Assembly: GCF_000585395.1 (NCBI RefSeq)
Contig: NZ_KK073875.1
Location: 2,091,821 to 2,150,929 of the forward strand
Length of the DNA stretch: 59,109 bases
DNA from: Saccharibacillus sacchari DSM 19268
GTDB lineage: Bacteria > Bacillota > Bacilli > Paenibacillales > Paenibacillaceae
Direction of reading: 5' to 3'
This document shows positions 6,489 through 14,676 of the stretch, one piece after another (position 1 is the stretch's first letter; each line of letters starts with the position of its first letter). A program made the position numbers and the translations under genes. The notes below the pieces were generated by a model. The model was not told the DNA's origin and ran no database searches. It worked only from the letters and a program-made list of their open reading frames with translations.

Positions 6489-7850
6489 ATGAAAAAAGTG
6501 AAAATGTTCAGCTTTGTTCTTGCTTTCTGCCTGCTCGCCCATTTGTCGCTGGCGCCTCTCGCTTCTGCTCAAACATCAAACAAACCTGCCGGGTTCACTT
6601 CCGAATTGAAAGCGCTATCTAAAAGCACGTACAAGTATTTTAAGGATTTTACCGAAGAAAAGACCGGATTAACGTCCGACGAAGTCCGAATGAAAGGCAA
6701 AAACGACAAAGACGCAGAGGAAGCCAAGCGCACCTCGCCGACCAATATTGCCATGTACATGATGAGCACCGTTTCCGCCGAGGAGATGAAGCTTATTACG
6801 AAAAAAGAAGCCGTCTCCCGTCTGCAAACGACGCTTGCCACGTTGGAAAAGATGGATAAATGGAACGGCCTGTTCTACAACTGGTACAACACGGAGGACG
6901 CCACGGTCAAAAAAGACTGGGGACAGTTTATCTCCCAAGTCGACAACGGATGGATGTCCGCCGGTCTGATCGTGGTCGGGCAGGCTTATCCGGAATTGAA
7001 CGCCCAGACGAGCAAGCTCGTGGACGACATGAACTATACGACGCTGTACGATCCCGAAGTCGGTCAATTCCGCGGCGGTTACGATGTCGCGAAAGGCGAG
7101 CTGACCGAGCACCATTACGGAACGTTCTATACCGAACCGCGCGTCGCCAGCTATATTGCGATCGGCAAAGGCGACGTTCCTCAAGAGCACTGGTGGAAAA
7201 TGTACCGCACGATGCCGCAGGAATGGGATTGGCAGTCTCAAATTCCCGAAGGGAAGATCGTGAACTACGACGGCGTGGACGTGTTCGAAGGCAGCTACAC
7301 CTATCAAGGCCAAAAATTTGTCCCAAGTTGGGGCGGCAGCATGTTCGAAGGCTTAATGCCGGGCATCGTGATCAAAGAACAAGATCTGGGCACGCAAGCA
7401 TTGGGCTTGAACAACCAACGCCACGTCGACCTCCAGATCGCATTCGCCAAGGAAAAAGGCTATCCGGCCTGGGGCTTCTCGCCATCCGCGACCGTTGACG
7501 GATACAGCGAGTTCGCCGCCACTCCTCTCGGCATCTCGGGCTACGAAAACAGCTCGACCGTAACCGCTCACGCCAGCTTCTTGGCTTTGGATTACGCGCC
7601 GAAAGAAGTCCGCGAAAACATCAAAGCGCTGAAAAAGCTGAACATGTCCGGCAAATACGGCTTGTACGATTCCGTCAATCTGGAAACCGGCGACGTCGCC
7701 AAGGCTTACCTGGCCCTGGACCAAGGCATGATCATGGTCTCCATCGCCAACTACGTCAAAGACGGCGTCATCCGAGACTACTTCCATAGCGACCCCATCG
7801 CGCAAAAGCCGGAAGAATTGTTGAAAAAAGAAGTGTTCTCGATCCAATAA
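6489..7850 (+). CDS. Secreted glucoamylase-like (PF10091) glycoside hydrolase
   Basis: ATG 6489 is chosen because AAAGGAG (6475-6481) is well placed and the resulting N-terminus is a clean Sec signal peptide (MKKVKMFSFVLAFCLLAHLS, cleavage near ASA-Q at about 29). The 453-aa mature region has the alpha/alpha barrel motifs of the glucoamylase-like family: DNGWMSAGL, GTFYTEPRVASYIAIGKGD, VPSWGGSMFEGLMP and GYSEFAATPLG. That family includes GH144-type beta-1,2-glucanases, so the substrate could be a beta-glucan rather than starch. It stands alone between two terminators. Confidence 0.85.
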   Translation: MKKVKMFSFVLAFCLLAHLSLAPLASAQTSNKPAGFTSELKALSKSTYKYFKDFTEEKTGLTSDEVRMKGKNDKDAEEAKRTSPTNIAMYMMSTVSAEEMKLITKKEAVSRLQTTLATLEKMDKWNGLFYNWYNTEDATVKKDWGQFISQVDNGWMSAGLIVVGQAYPELNAQTSKLVDDMNYTTLYDPEVGQFRGGYDVAKGELTEHHYGTFYTEPRVASYIAIGKGDVPQEHWWKMYRTMPQEWDWQSQIPEGKIVNYDGVDVFEGSYTYQGQKFVPSWGGSMFEGLMPGIVIKEQDLGTQALGLNNQRHVDLQIAFAKEKGYPAWGFSPSATVDGYSEFAATPLGISGYENSSTVTAHASFLALDYAPKEVRENIKALKKLNMSGKYGLYDSVNLETGDVAKAYLALDQGMIMVSIANYVKDGVIRDYFHSDPIAQKPEELLKKEVFSIQ

Positions 7851-7888
7851 TATTGCCAGCAACCCCGACCCCAAACCACATTGGTCAG

Positions 7889-7925
7889 AAAAAAGGATTT
7901 TCGAGCCATCGAAAATCCTTTTTTT
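7889..7925 (+). terminator. Rho-independent terminator
   Basis: AAAAGGATTTTCGA and TCGAAAATCCTTTT form a 14-bp stem followed by a T-run, about 40 bp after the hydrolase stop. Confidence 0.88.
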
Positions 7926-8139
7926 CGTTCAAACCCGACCTCGACCCATTAAAATTTCAAAACGCAAATTCCCAGCACCAAAGCCTCTGTGACCCGTTAG
8001 GCTCCAAAAAGCCTGCCCAAGCACCTTGTGTCTTCTTCCCTTCCCGCCTCCCCCCCAACGAAGAATCAGCCTTTTCCCGCCGACTTTTCACTTTGTCTTG
8101 GAAAACGTCCCGCCCCCGCTAAACGTGCCTGGGGGCAGA

Positions 8140-8235
8140 GGGGGAGTTCGTGAAAGGAGCCTTTGCAATGGGGAAGCCTCCTCTTCATAATAATCAAGCT
8201 TCCCCATTGCAACACGCGACTGCACGAATTCCCCC
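8140..8235. repeat. Long two-part palindrome in a gene-free gap
   Basis: The inner arms TTGCAATGGGGAAGC (8163-8177) and its exact complement (8198-8212) enclose a 20-base loop. The outer arms GGGGGAGTTCGTG (8140-8152) and CACGAATTCCCCC (8223-8235) pair with one mismatch. The nested structure spans 96 bp of a gap of about 480 bp (7851-8332) that holds no gene. It could be a MITE relic, a structured RNA or an extruded cruciform; no coding capacity is visible. Confidence 0.55.
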
Positions 8236-8289
8236 GGCGCCCCATGCTCCCAATTGAATCCTTAACCGCAGCCCAGACGTTTTCCGAGA

Positions 8290-8325
8290 CAAAACAAAAA
8301 GCCGCCGGGAACCCCCAGCGGCTTT
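8290..8325 (-). terminator. Terminator of the small minus-strand genes
   Basis: On the minus strand AAAGCCGC and GCGGCTTT form a stem followed by TTTTTGTTTTG, just after the stop codon at 8333. Confidence 0.7.
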
Positions 8326-8332
8326 CTTCGTG

Positions 8333-8590
8333 TCACCCAATCCACGCCCACATAAATCCGTCCCGATCCCAGGCAATCTGCCCGCGATGCAGCTTACGGA
8401 ATTCCTTTTTCACTTCTTTCTCCAACGAAGCATTCTTGTTCTCATTGACGAAAATGAACGCTTCCCCGAAGTGTTCGCGAACGTCGGCGATCGCTTCTTC
8501 TTGCCTCAGGATGCCGCGGAAACGAATTTCCTCAACCATCCATTCGGCTACCTGCTTGGCGGTCGTTTCCGCCTGTTGATCGTCGCTCAT
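8333..8590 (-). CDS. Small DUF6953-like protein
   Basis: The 85-aa soluble, acidic protein has a helical N-terminus (TAKQVAEWMVEEI), a central IADVREHFGEAFIFVNENKN segment and a C-terminal IAWDRDGFMWAW. I associate this pattern with short uncharacterised Firmicute proteins of the DUF6953 type. No catalytic residues are evident. It is 84 bp downstream of the DUF4870-like gene on the same strand and ends at a terminator. Confidence 0.6.
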   Translation of the reverse strand: MSDDQQAETTAKQVAEWMVEEIRFRGILRQEEAIADVREHFGEAFIFVNENKNASLEKEVKKEFRKLHRGQIAWDRDGFMWAWIG

Positions 8591-8674
8591 GAAGCTCCTC
8601 CTGCACCCGTCCGCTGCTTTGTCGCTCGTTACGCTGCGGACGCCTTTTCCCTTTACTATACCAGCTATTCGGGA

Positions 8675-9022
8675 TTACTTCAGAATATCGACTTTAGGCA
8701 TGAACGGCAGCGGTTGAACTTTGCCGTTTACCGCATTCATGACGCCGATGATGATGTAGATAATACCGGCCAGGTTCAGGATCGGCAGCAGAATCCAACC
8801 GATGAAGGGAATGATGCCGAGCACGATATTACCGGCTACGATGGCCAACAGAAGCAGCAAGCCTTGGTTCGCATGATACATCGCGAAACGCGAATTGCGC
8901 GCCGCCAGCAAAGGCAGGAAGAACAGGATGTAAGACAGCGCAGCAATCGTCTTGTTCTCCTCGACGTCGCGCGAATGCGGATCGCCTTGAGGGTTGTACG
9001 GATTTTGATTTTGGTTTTGCAT
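8675..9022 (-). CDS. DUF4870-like small membrane protein
   Basis: The 115-aa protein has a Gln/Asn-rich N-terminus (MQNQNQNPYNPQGDP), then three hydrophobic segments (ALSYILFFLPLLA, GLLLLLAIVAGNIVLGIIPFIGWILLPIL, GIIYIIIGVMNAVNGK) and a short basic tail. The HANQGLLL motif between segments is characteristic of the DUF4870/Tic20-like group. Function unknown. AGGAG lies 9 bases before ATG 9022. Confidence 0.8.
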   Translation of the reverse strand: MQNQNQNPYNPQGDPHSRDVEENKTIAALSYILFFLPLLAARNSRFAMYHANQGLLLLLAIVAGNIVLGIIPFIGWILLPILNLAGIIYIIIGVMNAVNGKVQPLPFMPKVDILK

Positions 9023-9212
9023 AATGTAATCTCCTCTCGATTTTGAAATGCTTCATCTGCGGAAGGCCTGGACGCGTAGTACGTTGCTTGGTTCAAGCGC
9101 AAGTATGTAGAAACAACGTGATGTTATTAGATCGTCGCCTGTTGTCTAAGCGGATATACGCCCAAATAATGGCATGGTTTCACTTGATCCGCAAGATTTT
9201 TTAATAAGGTAC

Positions 9213-9270
9213 TTGCTTTTCTTCAGCAGACCCGTTATATTAATTGACAGATCAATGTTTGACCCGTCAA
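9213..9270 (+). promoter_or_regulatory. Sigma-A promoter with tandem MarR operators
   Basis: TTGCTT (9213-9218) and TATATT (9236-9241) have a 17-bp spacer. Two dyads follow at once: ATTGA-N4-TCAAT (9243-9256) and TTGAC-CC-GTCAA (9259-9270). They cover the expected start of transcription, so a bound repressor would block it. The gene served encodes a MarR protein. Confidence 0.6.
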
Positions 9271-9299
9271 TCATTTTATCAAGAAAGGGGAGGCTGCGA

Positions 9300-9725
9300 A
9301 TGTGTTCGGTCACGCCTGAGACGTCCATTGTAGAGAGACTGCAATTGTTAAATAACCGGATCGGTACCGCTTTTTCCGGCTGTGCAGGGATAAGCGCGAC
9401 TCGGTTCCGTCTGTTGCAAGAATTGTTTGCCGCTGAAGAGGTTGGCCAAACATCCCTTCAAAAGTCGCTCGGGATCGACGGTGCCGCCGTTACTCGCCAT
9501 CTGAAGCAGCTCGAAGCCAAAGATTTCGTCAGTCGTCGCAATTGTCCTGACGATAACCGCGTGACGTTAGTTCATCTTACCGAACGCGGACGCGAGCATA
9601 TCGAAGAATTCGTACAGGAAAAGTCGCGTTTGATCGAAGATCTGTTCCGTGGCTTCGACGCTGAAGAGCGCGAGATGCTGGCAACTATGCTGGAACGTAT
9701 GCATCGCAACGCCGAGACCCTTTAA
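9300..9725 (+). CDS. MarR-family transcriptional regulator
   Basis: The 141-aa protein contains a winged helix (TSLQKSLGIDGAAVTRHLKQLEAKDFVSRRNCPDDNRVTL) with the DNR wing signature and flanking dimerisation helices. ATG 9300 is used because AAAGGGGAGG (9284-9293) precedes it; the upstream in-frame codons run through the operators and promoter. Cys residues at the start (MCSV), in GCAGISA and in RRNC could be redox sensors. It is followed by a nitroreductase and an ABM monooxygenase, so it probably controls an electrophile or quinone response. Confidence 0.9.
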   Translation: MCSVTPETSIVERLQLLNNRIGTAFSGCAGISATRFRLLQELFAAEEVGQTSLQKSLGIDGAAVTRHLKQLEAKDFVSRRNCPDDNRVTLVHLTERGREHIEEFVQEKSRLIEDLFRGFDAEEREMLATMLERMHRNAETL

Positions 9726-9857
9726 TTCATTGCACGGATCGATACATTCGTCGCAATACGGGCATGTGCGTCAGCGGCGAACACATCGCCGACCCGCGCA
9801 GACGCTCAAGTCTTTCAACAAGCACCCATAATTCATTTGAAAAGGAGCTGCCAACCC

Positions 9858-10496
9858 ATGAGCAGTGTACAAAAAACTCAAGATTTTCTGGATGTTCTGA
9901 AAAGCCGTCGTTCCGTTCGTTACTATGATTCCTCCGTTAAAATCAGCCGTGAAGAAATGACGCAAATGCTCGAAGAAGCTACTCTGGCTCCTTCTTCCGT
10001 GAACATGCAGCCTTGGCGCTTTGCCGTTATCGAAAGCCCGGAAGCCAAAGCCAAATTGCTTCCGCTCGCTAAATTCAACGGCAACCAAGTCGAGACGTCT
10101 TCGGCCGTACTGGCTGTATTCGGCGATCTGAACTTTGTCGAATTCGCGGACGAAATCTTCAGCAAAGGCGTAGAGCTGGGCTATATGCCGCAAGAAGTCA
10201 AAGACCAACAAATGGCAGCATACATTCCGTTGCTCAGCGGCATGCCGACTGAAATGAAACGCGATTCCGTCCTGATCGACGCAGGTCTGGTTTCGATGCA
10301 ATTCATGCTGGTTGCTCGTGCACACGGCTACGACACGAACCCGATCGGCGGCTATGACAAAGAAAAAGTAACCGAAGCTTTCGGCTTCGATCCGGCCCGC
10401 CACGTTCCGGTTATGCTGATTTCGATCGGTAAAGCCGCTAAAGAAGGTCACTCTTCTTCGCGTCTGGACGTCGCTCGCACGACGGAATGGCACTAA
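9858..10496 (+). CDS. Nitroreductase family protein
   Basis: The 212-aa FMN enzyme has the N-terminal phosphate motif SRRSVRYYD, PSSVNMQPWRF for flavin contact, and the C-terminal NPIGGYDKEKV segment followed by a helix near VPVMLISIGK. These enzymes reduce nitro-, quinone or enone compounds with NAD(P)H in the cytosol. ATG 9858 follows AAAGGAG (9841-9847). It lies between the MarR regulator and the ABM monooxygenase and is likely part of that regulon. Confidence 0.92.
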   Translation: MSSVQKTQDFLDVLKSRRSVRYYDSSVKISREEMTQMLEEATLAPSSVNMQPWRFAVIESPEAKAKLLPLAKFNGNQVETSSAVLAVFGDLNFVEFADEIFSKGVELGYMPQEVKDQQMAAYIPLLSGMPTEMKRDSVLIDAGLVSMQFMLVARAHGYDTNPIGGYDKEKVTEAFGFDPARHVPVMLISIGKAAKEGHSSSRLDVARTTEWH

Positions 10497-10571
10497 GATT
10501 ATCGCGATCCGGGACACGTCCCGAATCCAAAGCAATCCGAATTAATGAAATTCGACAAGGAGGAATGTGAC

Positions 10572-10868
10572 ATGATTATCATTCACGCAACTTTCCATGT
10601 GAATCCGGCCAAAGAAACTGAATTCGTAAACGAACTGGCTCCGCTGGTAAGAGCATCGCAAGCCGAGGAAGGCAACGTCGCTTACGATCTGCACAAAGCC
10701 GTAGCCAAAGAAAACGTCTATACGATGGTTGAAGTATGGCGCGATCAAGAAGCGGTCGGCCTGCACAACAGCAGCGCGCATTTCCAAGCCTTCGTGGCCA
10801 AAGCGAAGGATTACCTGACGGCTCCGCTTGATGTTCAAGCATTCGAAGGACAACCGCTTAACGCTTAA
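10572..10868 (+). CDS. Antibiotic-biosynthesis-monooxygenase (YgiN-like) protein
   Basis: The 98-aa dimeric alpha-beta barrel protein has the ABM pattern (FHVNPAKETEFVNELAPLV, EEGNVAYDLHKA, YTMVEVWRDQEAVGLHNSSAHF). YgiN-like members oxidise quinols or degrade small aromatics without a cofactor. ATG 10572 is chosen because AAGGAGG (10557-10563) serves it. It forms an operon with the nitroreductase and ends at a strong terminator. Confidence 0.88.
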   Translation: MIIIHATFHVNPAKETEFVNELAPLVRASQAEEGNVAYDLHKAVAKENVYTMVEVWRDQEAVGLHNSSAHFQAFVAKAKDYLTAPLDVQAFEGQPLNA

Positions 10869-10914
10869 GCCGGGATGCGGAAAATGCTTTTAACGCAATC
10901 AAAAGAATTCCAAA

Positions 10915-10955
10915 AAAAGCCCCCATCGGCCGTAAATCGGCTGACGGGGGCTTTT
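10915..10955 (+). terminator. Rho-independent terminator
   Basis: AAAAGCCCCCATCGGCC pairs with GGCTGACGGGGGCTTTT through a 7-base loop, 46 bp after the ABM gene. Confidence 0.9.
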
Positions 10956-11004
10956 CATTGGAATGAACCGTATAAGCGAGCTTTTCGGCCCGCAAGATCA
11001 AGTT

Positions 11005-11331
11005 TTAGTAAAAACGACGCTGCTCGTTGCCGCGAGTTTCACGTTGCTGTCCGCTCAAAGCGTTGATCACCAACACGATACCGCTCGCCAAGTGCATGAC
11101 CCAACCCAAGATCGGAATCCATGCCAATGCCGAAGTGACCATACCCAAGATCGGGCCGTAAAAAGGGACGCGTTCGCGGGCCGCGAACACCAACGTAACC
11201 AGATGGAACAAGAACATAAATCCGAGCGCCGTATATCCAGTTCCCAGTACGAACGCTCCGCCCAAGACCGGAATCGCGAGCAGCAGCTCGAATACGGCTC
11301 CGACAAGCAGCAGAATTCTTGACAATTTCAT
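11005..11331 (-). CDS. Small membrane protein
   Basis: The 108-aa protein has an N-terminal hydrophobic segment (RILLLVGAVFELLLAIPVLGGAFVL), two further ones (ALGFMFLFHLVTLVFAA and ILGMVTSALAWIPILGWVMHLASGIVLVINAL) and a charged tail (QQRETRGNEQRR). I do not recognise a characterised family. ATG 11331 is preferred to 11337 because GGAGAG is then spaced about eight bases away. It is transcribed alone. Confidence 0.7.
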   Translation of the reverse strand: MKLSRILLLVGAVFELLLAIPVLGGAFVLGTGYTALGFMFLFHLVTLVFAARERVPFYGPILGMVTSALAWIPILGWVMHLASGIVLVINALSGQQRETRGNEQRRFY

Positions 11332-11510
11332 GTGCATTCTCTCCTATCGATATAAAATAGAGTCGTGCGCGGGCGTCGAGTCGACTGACGGTTCCGCGCG
11401 CTTCCCAAATGAATGATCGCGACTTTTCATGCTTTCTACTACGAGGCACCGGGAGAAGAGTTTCTTTTTTCTTAAAATTTTATATTTTGCCGAGCCAAGC
11501 CGTGCAGCGA

Positions 11511-12545
11511 CTACTCGTTCAGATAACGTCTGGCCCCTGCAAACTCGTTGGCATATCCGGCTGTGGCAATCGGAATGATCTCCACCGTTTTGCCTGCTTT
11601 CGGCGAATGCATCATCTTCCCGTCCCCGATATACATCGCGACATGATGAACCTTGCCTTTCCCGTTGTTATGCGCGAAAAACATCAAGTCACCCGGCTGC
11701 AAATTGGCCTTTGTTACGGCTTTACCCGCTAATGCTTGCTCCGACGCGTCACGCGGCAGCAAAATCCCGTAATACGCGTAAATCGCCCCCGTAAAGCCGG
11801 AACAATCAAACCCGTACGCCGACGTCCCCGCCCATAGATAAGGAAGTCCGAGGAACATCTTCCCCGTCTCGACCAGTTGAGGTCCAGTTGGTTGCGTTTC
11901 CGATTTGCCGACGGTTGCAACTTTCACGTCTTCGGCGCGCAGACGAGCAATCCCGTGCTGCGGCGTGCGTACCTCCATCCACTCGCCTTTCTCCGACGTT
12001 ATGGGAAGACGCGTACCGAAGCTCAGATCCAGCAGCTTACTTTTTCCATCCGTCTTGTATAGGGTTGAGGTCTTCGCGCTCACGACCGCTTCCTTGCCGG
12101 AAGTACGCGACCATTCGGAGGCAGGCACGGATTTCAGTTGAACGGTCGGCAACCAACCCGGATAGCCGTAACGGCTTTTGGACGTGGATTGATCGGTCAC
12201 GACGACCTGCGACCAGCTGCCTTTGGTTTGCACGATCTTGACCTCGCGTCCGTACAACGCTTGCGTCTCGGTCTTGCCCGTCAACCATCTGCGCTTTTCG
12301 GTCGTGTTCATCGCGGCGGTCCAGGTCGTCAGATCGACGGGCGCCGCCAAAGAAGGAGCATCCAGCTTGCGCGCGATTCCCGGCGATTTCCACAATGTGG
12401 CTACCGAGACGCCGATGACGGTTTTGGTTTTGGCTGAAGAGCTTGCGGATGCTGCCTCGGCAGTTCCGGTACCGGGAGCGGACAAGATCGGTAACAGAAG
12501 CAGGATCGCCAGCAGGGACAGGGACATTTTTTTGACGGTGTTCAT
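11511..12545 (-). CDS. Secreted NlpC/P60 endopeptidase with SH3b domains
   Basis: The 344-aa protein has a Sec signal peptide (KKMSLSLLAILLLLPILSAP, cleavage near AEA-A at 31) and two bacterial SH3-like regions (about 43-140 and 150-212). The C-terminal NlpC/P60 catalytic domain has Cys248 (YGFDCSGF), His301 (VHHVAMYIGDG) and His313 (MMHSP). This matches YkfC-type gamma-D-glutamyl-L-diamino acid endopeptidases, which cut peptidoglycan stem peptides for turnover or recycling. Confidence 0.93.
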   Translation of the reverse strand: MNTVKKMSLSLLAILLLLPILSAPGTGTAEAASASSSAKTKTVIGVSVATLWKSPGIARKLDAPSLAAPVDLTTWTAAMNTTEKRRWLTGKTETQALYGREVKIVQTKGSWSQVVVTDQSTSKSRYGYPGWLPTVQLKSVPASEWSRTSGKEAVVSAKTSTLYKTDGKSKLLDLSFGTRLPITSEKGEWMEVRTPQHGIARLRAEDVKVATVGKSETQPTGPQLVETGKMFLGLPYLWAGTSAYGFDCSGFTGAIYAYYGILLPRDASEQALAGKAVTKANLQPGDLMFFAHNNGKGKVHHVAMYIGDGKMMHSPKAGKTVEIIPIATAGYANEFAGARRYLNE

Positions 12546-12585
12546 GGAGTTGAAGTCCTCGTTTCCGGATTGATTTTGAAAAAAG

Positions 12586-13350
12586 TCATTCCATACCTAT
12601 CAATTTTTTTAGAAATTGCTCCATTTGTTGAATAGAAGGTACTTGATTTCGCGTAGTTTCGGATATCCAATCATTATCTCCAATAGACACTTGATTGGCT
12701 TTACCAGGTTTATGAATGTTTGCGATACACCCTATAACGGCTTTATTTCGATCTGCGGGCTTCCACCCTGCCAATTCTTTGTAAGAAGGATCTGCTTCGT
12801 CCACGAACTTCTGTGCCGACTCCAATAAATCAGGATATATGACTTGTGCACCGTCTAATACCATACTTTCAAGCGTACCAGGATGTTCATTATCAGGAAG
12901 AACATAGACACCTATTCTGGGACTTCCATCTACTATTTCTCCTGGAGTACCTAATGCTGAAAACGTAAGTTGTTCATCTCCAATGTCTCTTATACATTTT
13001 TGGAAAGAGGGGACGAGATCCATATCAGCATCTATAACAACGCCAACAGCATCCAATTTCGTCTCTTTATCCGATTTGTTTAACAAAGTAGCATTTAATA
13101 TCGCAGGGATTCGAGTCAAACTTCCAGCCGCATGCACTGCCACAGAGACGGATTCATTTTGAAAAAAGGCTGGAACCGGAACTCTTTTCATCAAGTCGCC
13201 ATCTGGAGGATAATTCTTCGGAATCATATCAATCCAATAGTCTTCTAACTTTTTTAAAAGCTGGACTCTTCGAACCCCGTTCATCTTGAGTATTTTGCCG
13301 ATCAACTCTACGTCGTGCGGACCTTCGGTTATGATATAGCAAAACTTCAT
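12586..13350 (-). CDS. TOPRIM-domain (DUF3226-like) protein, ATPase partner
   Basis: The 254-aa protein shows a TOPRIM layout: a first strand with the acidic TEGPHD motif (Glu9), then VGVVIDADMD with Asp107, Asp109 and Asp111, and GTLESMVL (Glu161). TOPRIM domains in this context are usually metal-dependent nucleases. The ATG overlaps the stop of the upstream ATPase as TAATG, so the two are made together. Base composition is clearly AT-richer than the flanks, a sign of transfer. ATPase plus separate TOPRIM protein is the architecture of OLD-like and PARIS-like anti-phage modules. Here the TOPRIM type looks like DUF3226, not DUF4435, so the exact system is uncertain. Confidence 0.78.
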   Translation of the reverse strand: MKFCYIITEGPHDVELIGKILKMNGVRRVQLLKKLEDYWIDMIPKNYPPDGDLMKRVPVPAFFQNESVSVAVHAAGSLTRIPAILNATLLNKSDKETKLDAVGVVIDADMDLVPSFQKCIRDIGDEQLTFSALGTPGEIVDGSPRIGVYVLPDNEHPGTLESMVLDGAQVIYPDLLESAQKFVDEADPSYKELAGWKPADRNKAVIGCIANIHKPGKANQVSIGDNDWISETTRNQVPSIQQMEQFLKKLIGME

Positions 13351-14474
13351 TACCCTCTCACATCCTGACCCAGCTCTACTCTGATCGTATGTAGAGTTTC
13401 TCCGGTAAATCTTGTACTTTTTGTTTCTTCGGTATCCCGGTCTTTGTTTAAACGATATACAATTAATTCGCTAAGATGATTTGAATCTGCTGACACAATT
13501 CCATCGATCGCTTCAAGACTATGTGTAGTGGCAAACAACTGTACATTAAATTCATGACAACTACTCACTAGCCATTCAAAAAATATGTTTAAACTTTTTG
13601 CATGAATCGCGGTCTCGATCTCATCAATTAATAATATGCCATTTCGAGCTTGCAAAATAGCAGTTGCCACGGTTAGGACTCTACGAATCCCGTCACCGTA
13701 TATAGAAACAGGCAAATATCCTTTGTACTTATGTTTAAAGTAAGGAACAGCCGTACGATCATCAGGCGATAGGATTTCAATGTCTTCAATATTCTCATCA
13801 AAGTCTTGAAGAAGTTGGATTAACTTTTCTTTGTTTCCTCCAAGAATGCTATCAGTCAAAGCTTTCGGAGATACAGGGATTAAACGGTGTTCAACAGGGG
13901 TGATCATTTTAGTATTATAGATGGGTTTCTTTGAATTACGACGCATGAGGGCCGAGGGGAATGTGACTACTTCTCTCCTAGAGTAGTATTTGCCGTTATT
14001 GTTTATATTAAAAATAAGACGTAGCGCACGAGCTTCAACAAATTCCTTCTCAACCTCCTCCGCTTCATCATTTATTAAAACTTTAGGTATTTCTTGATAC
14101 TTTTCTACGAGAGTTTTAGTATCCTCACATGAGATTTTATAAGAAATATCCCTTTCAAATCCTTTCAATTCAATCACTATATCCGAATGAATTTGCTCAT
14201 TAGCTTCCACGCCCGAAGAAACAGGAAAAGCCCATAACATTGAATCAAGTGTTAGCAATGAAGAACTAGTCACCAAAGAACGATCCCTTCCTCTGGCTGT
14301 CTGAACCATCTGATAAACATCACCCGGTGCAGAAATCAACTCAATAGCTTCCAAAATAGAAGTTTTTCCTGCGTTGTTCCTACCTACAAGAAGGTTAATT
14401 GCTCCCGTATTCTCAAGTCGAAGATTTTTTATTCCTCTATAGTTCCCAATATATAATTCATTAATTTGATTCAT
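13350..14474 (-). CDS. AAA/ABC-type ATPase of an OLD/PARIS-like pair
   Basis: The 374-aa SMC/OLD-like ATPase has a Walker A motif (GRNNAGKTS, 31-39), a signature-like segment (YGDGIRRVL, from 259), a Walker B motif (ILLIDEIET, Asp284-Glu285) and an H-loop (ATTHS, His318). The N-terminus (ELYIGNYRGIKNLRLENTGAINLLVG) is the typical start of OLD/AAA_15 proteins. AGGAGGG is eight bases before ATG 14474. It is followed at once by the TOPRIM gene and no third gene is coupled. The likely role is sensing phage or foreign DNA and controlling the nuclease partner. This is inference from architecture. Confidence 0.85.
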   Translation of the reverse strand: MNQINELYIGNYRGIKNLRLENTGAINLLVGRNNAGKTSILEAIELISAPGDVYQMVQTARGRDRSLVTSSSLLTLDSMLWAFPVSSGVEANEQIHSDIVIELKGFERDISYKISCEDTKTLVEKYQEIPKVLINDEAEEVEKEFVEARALRLIFNINNNGKYYSRREVVTFPSALMRRNSKKPIYNTKMITPVEHRLIPVSPKALTDSILGGNKEKLIQLLQDFDENIEDIEILSPDDRTAVPYFKHKYKGYLPVSIYGDGIRRVLTVATAILQARNGILLIDEIETAIHAKSLNIFFEWLVSSCHEFNVQLFATTHSLEAIDGIVSADSNHLSELIVYRLNKDRDTEETKSTRFTGETLHTIRVELGQDVRG

Positions 14475-14625
14475 TACATATACCCTCCTATCATCAATAT
14501 AGTAGCTTATCTCAAGTTAATAGCTTGATCTATAATCATTTTCGTTTTTAAATTCACGTATATTTTTTGTCGTATATCACCTATAGATACTATATCAAAT
14601 AGAGTGTTGATTAAAACACGCAACA

Positions 14626-14655
14626 TAAAAAGAGACTACACTCTCGTAGTCTCTT
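14626..14655 (-). terminator. Terminator of the GH4 gene
   Basis: AAGAGACTAC and GTAGTCTCTT form a 10-bp stem. On the minus strand it is followed by TTTTTA. It lies just downstream of the alpha-galactosidase stop at 14677 and insulates the AT-rich ATPase-TOPRIM pair. The rest of 14475-14676 is AT-rich and carries the ATPase ribosome site. Confidence 0.8.
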
Positions 14656-14676
14656 AAACACGATATAAAAATTAGA

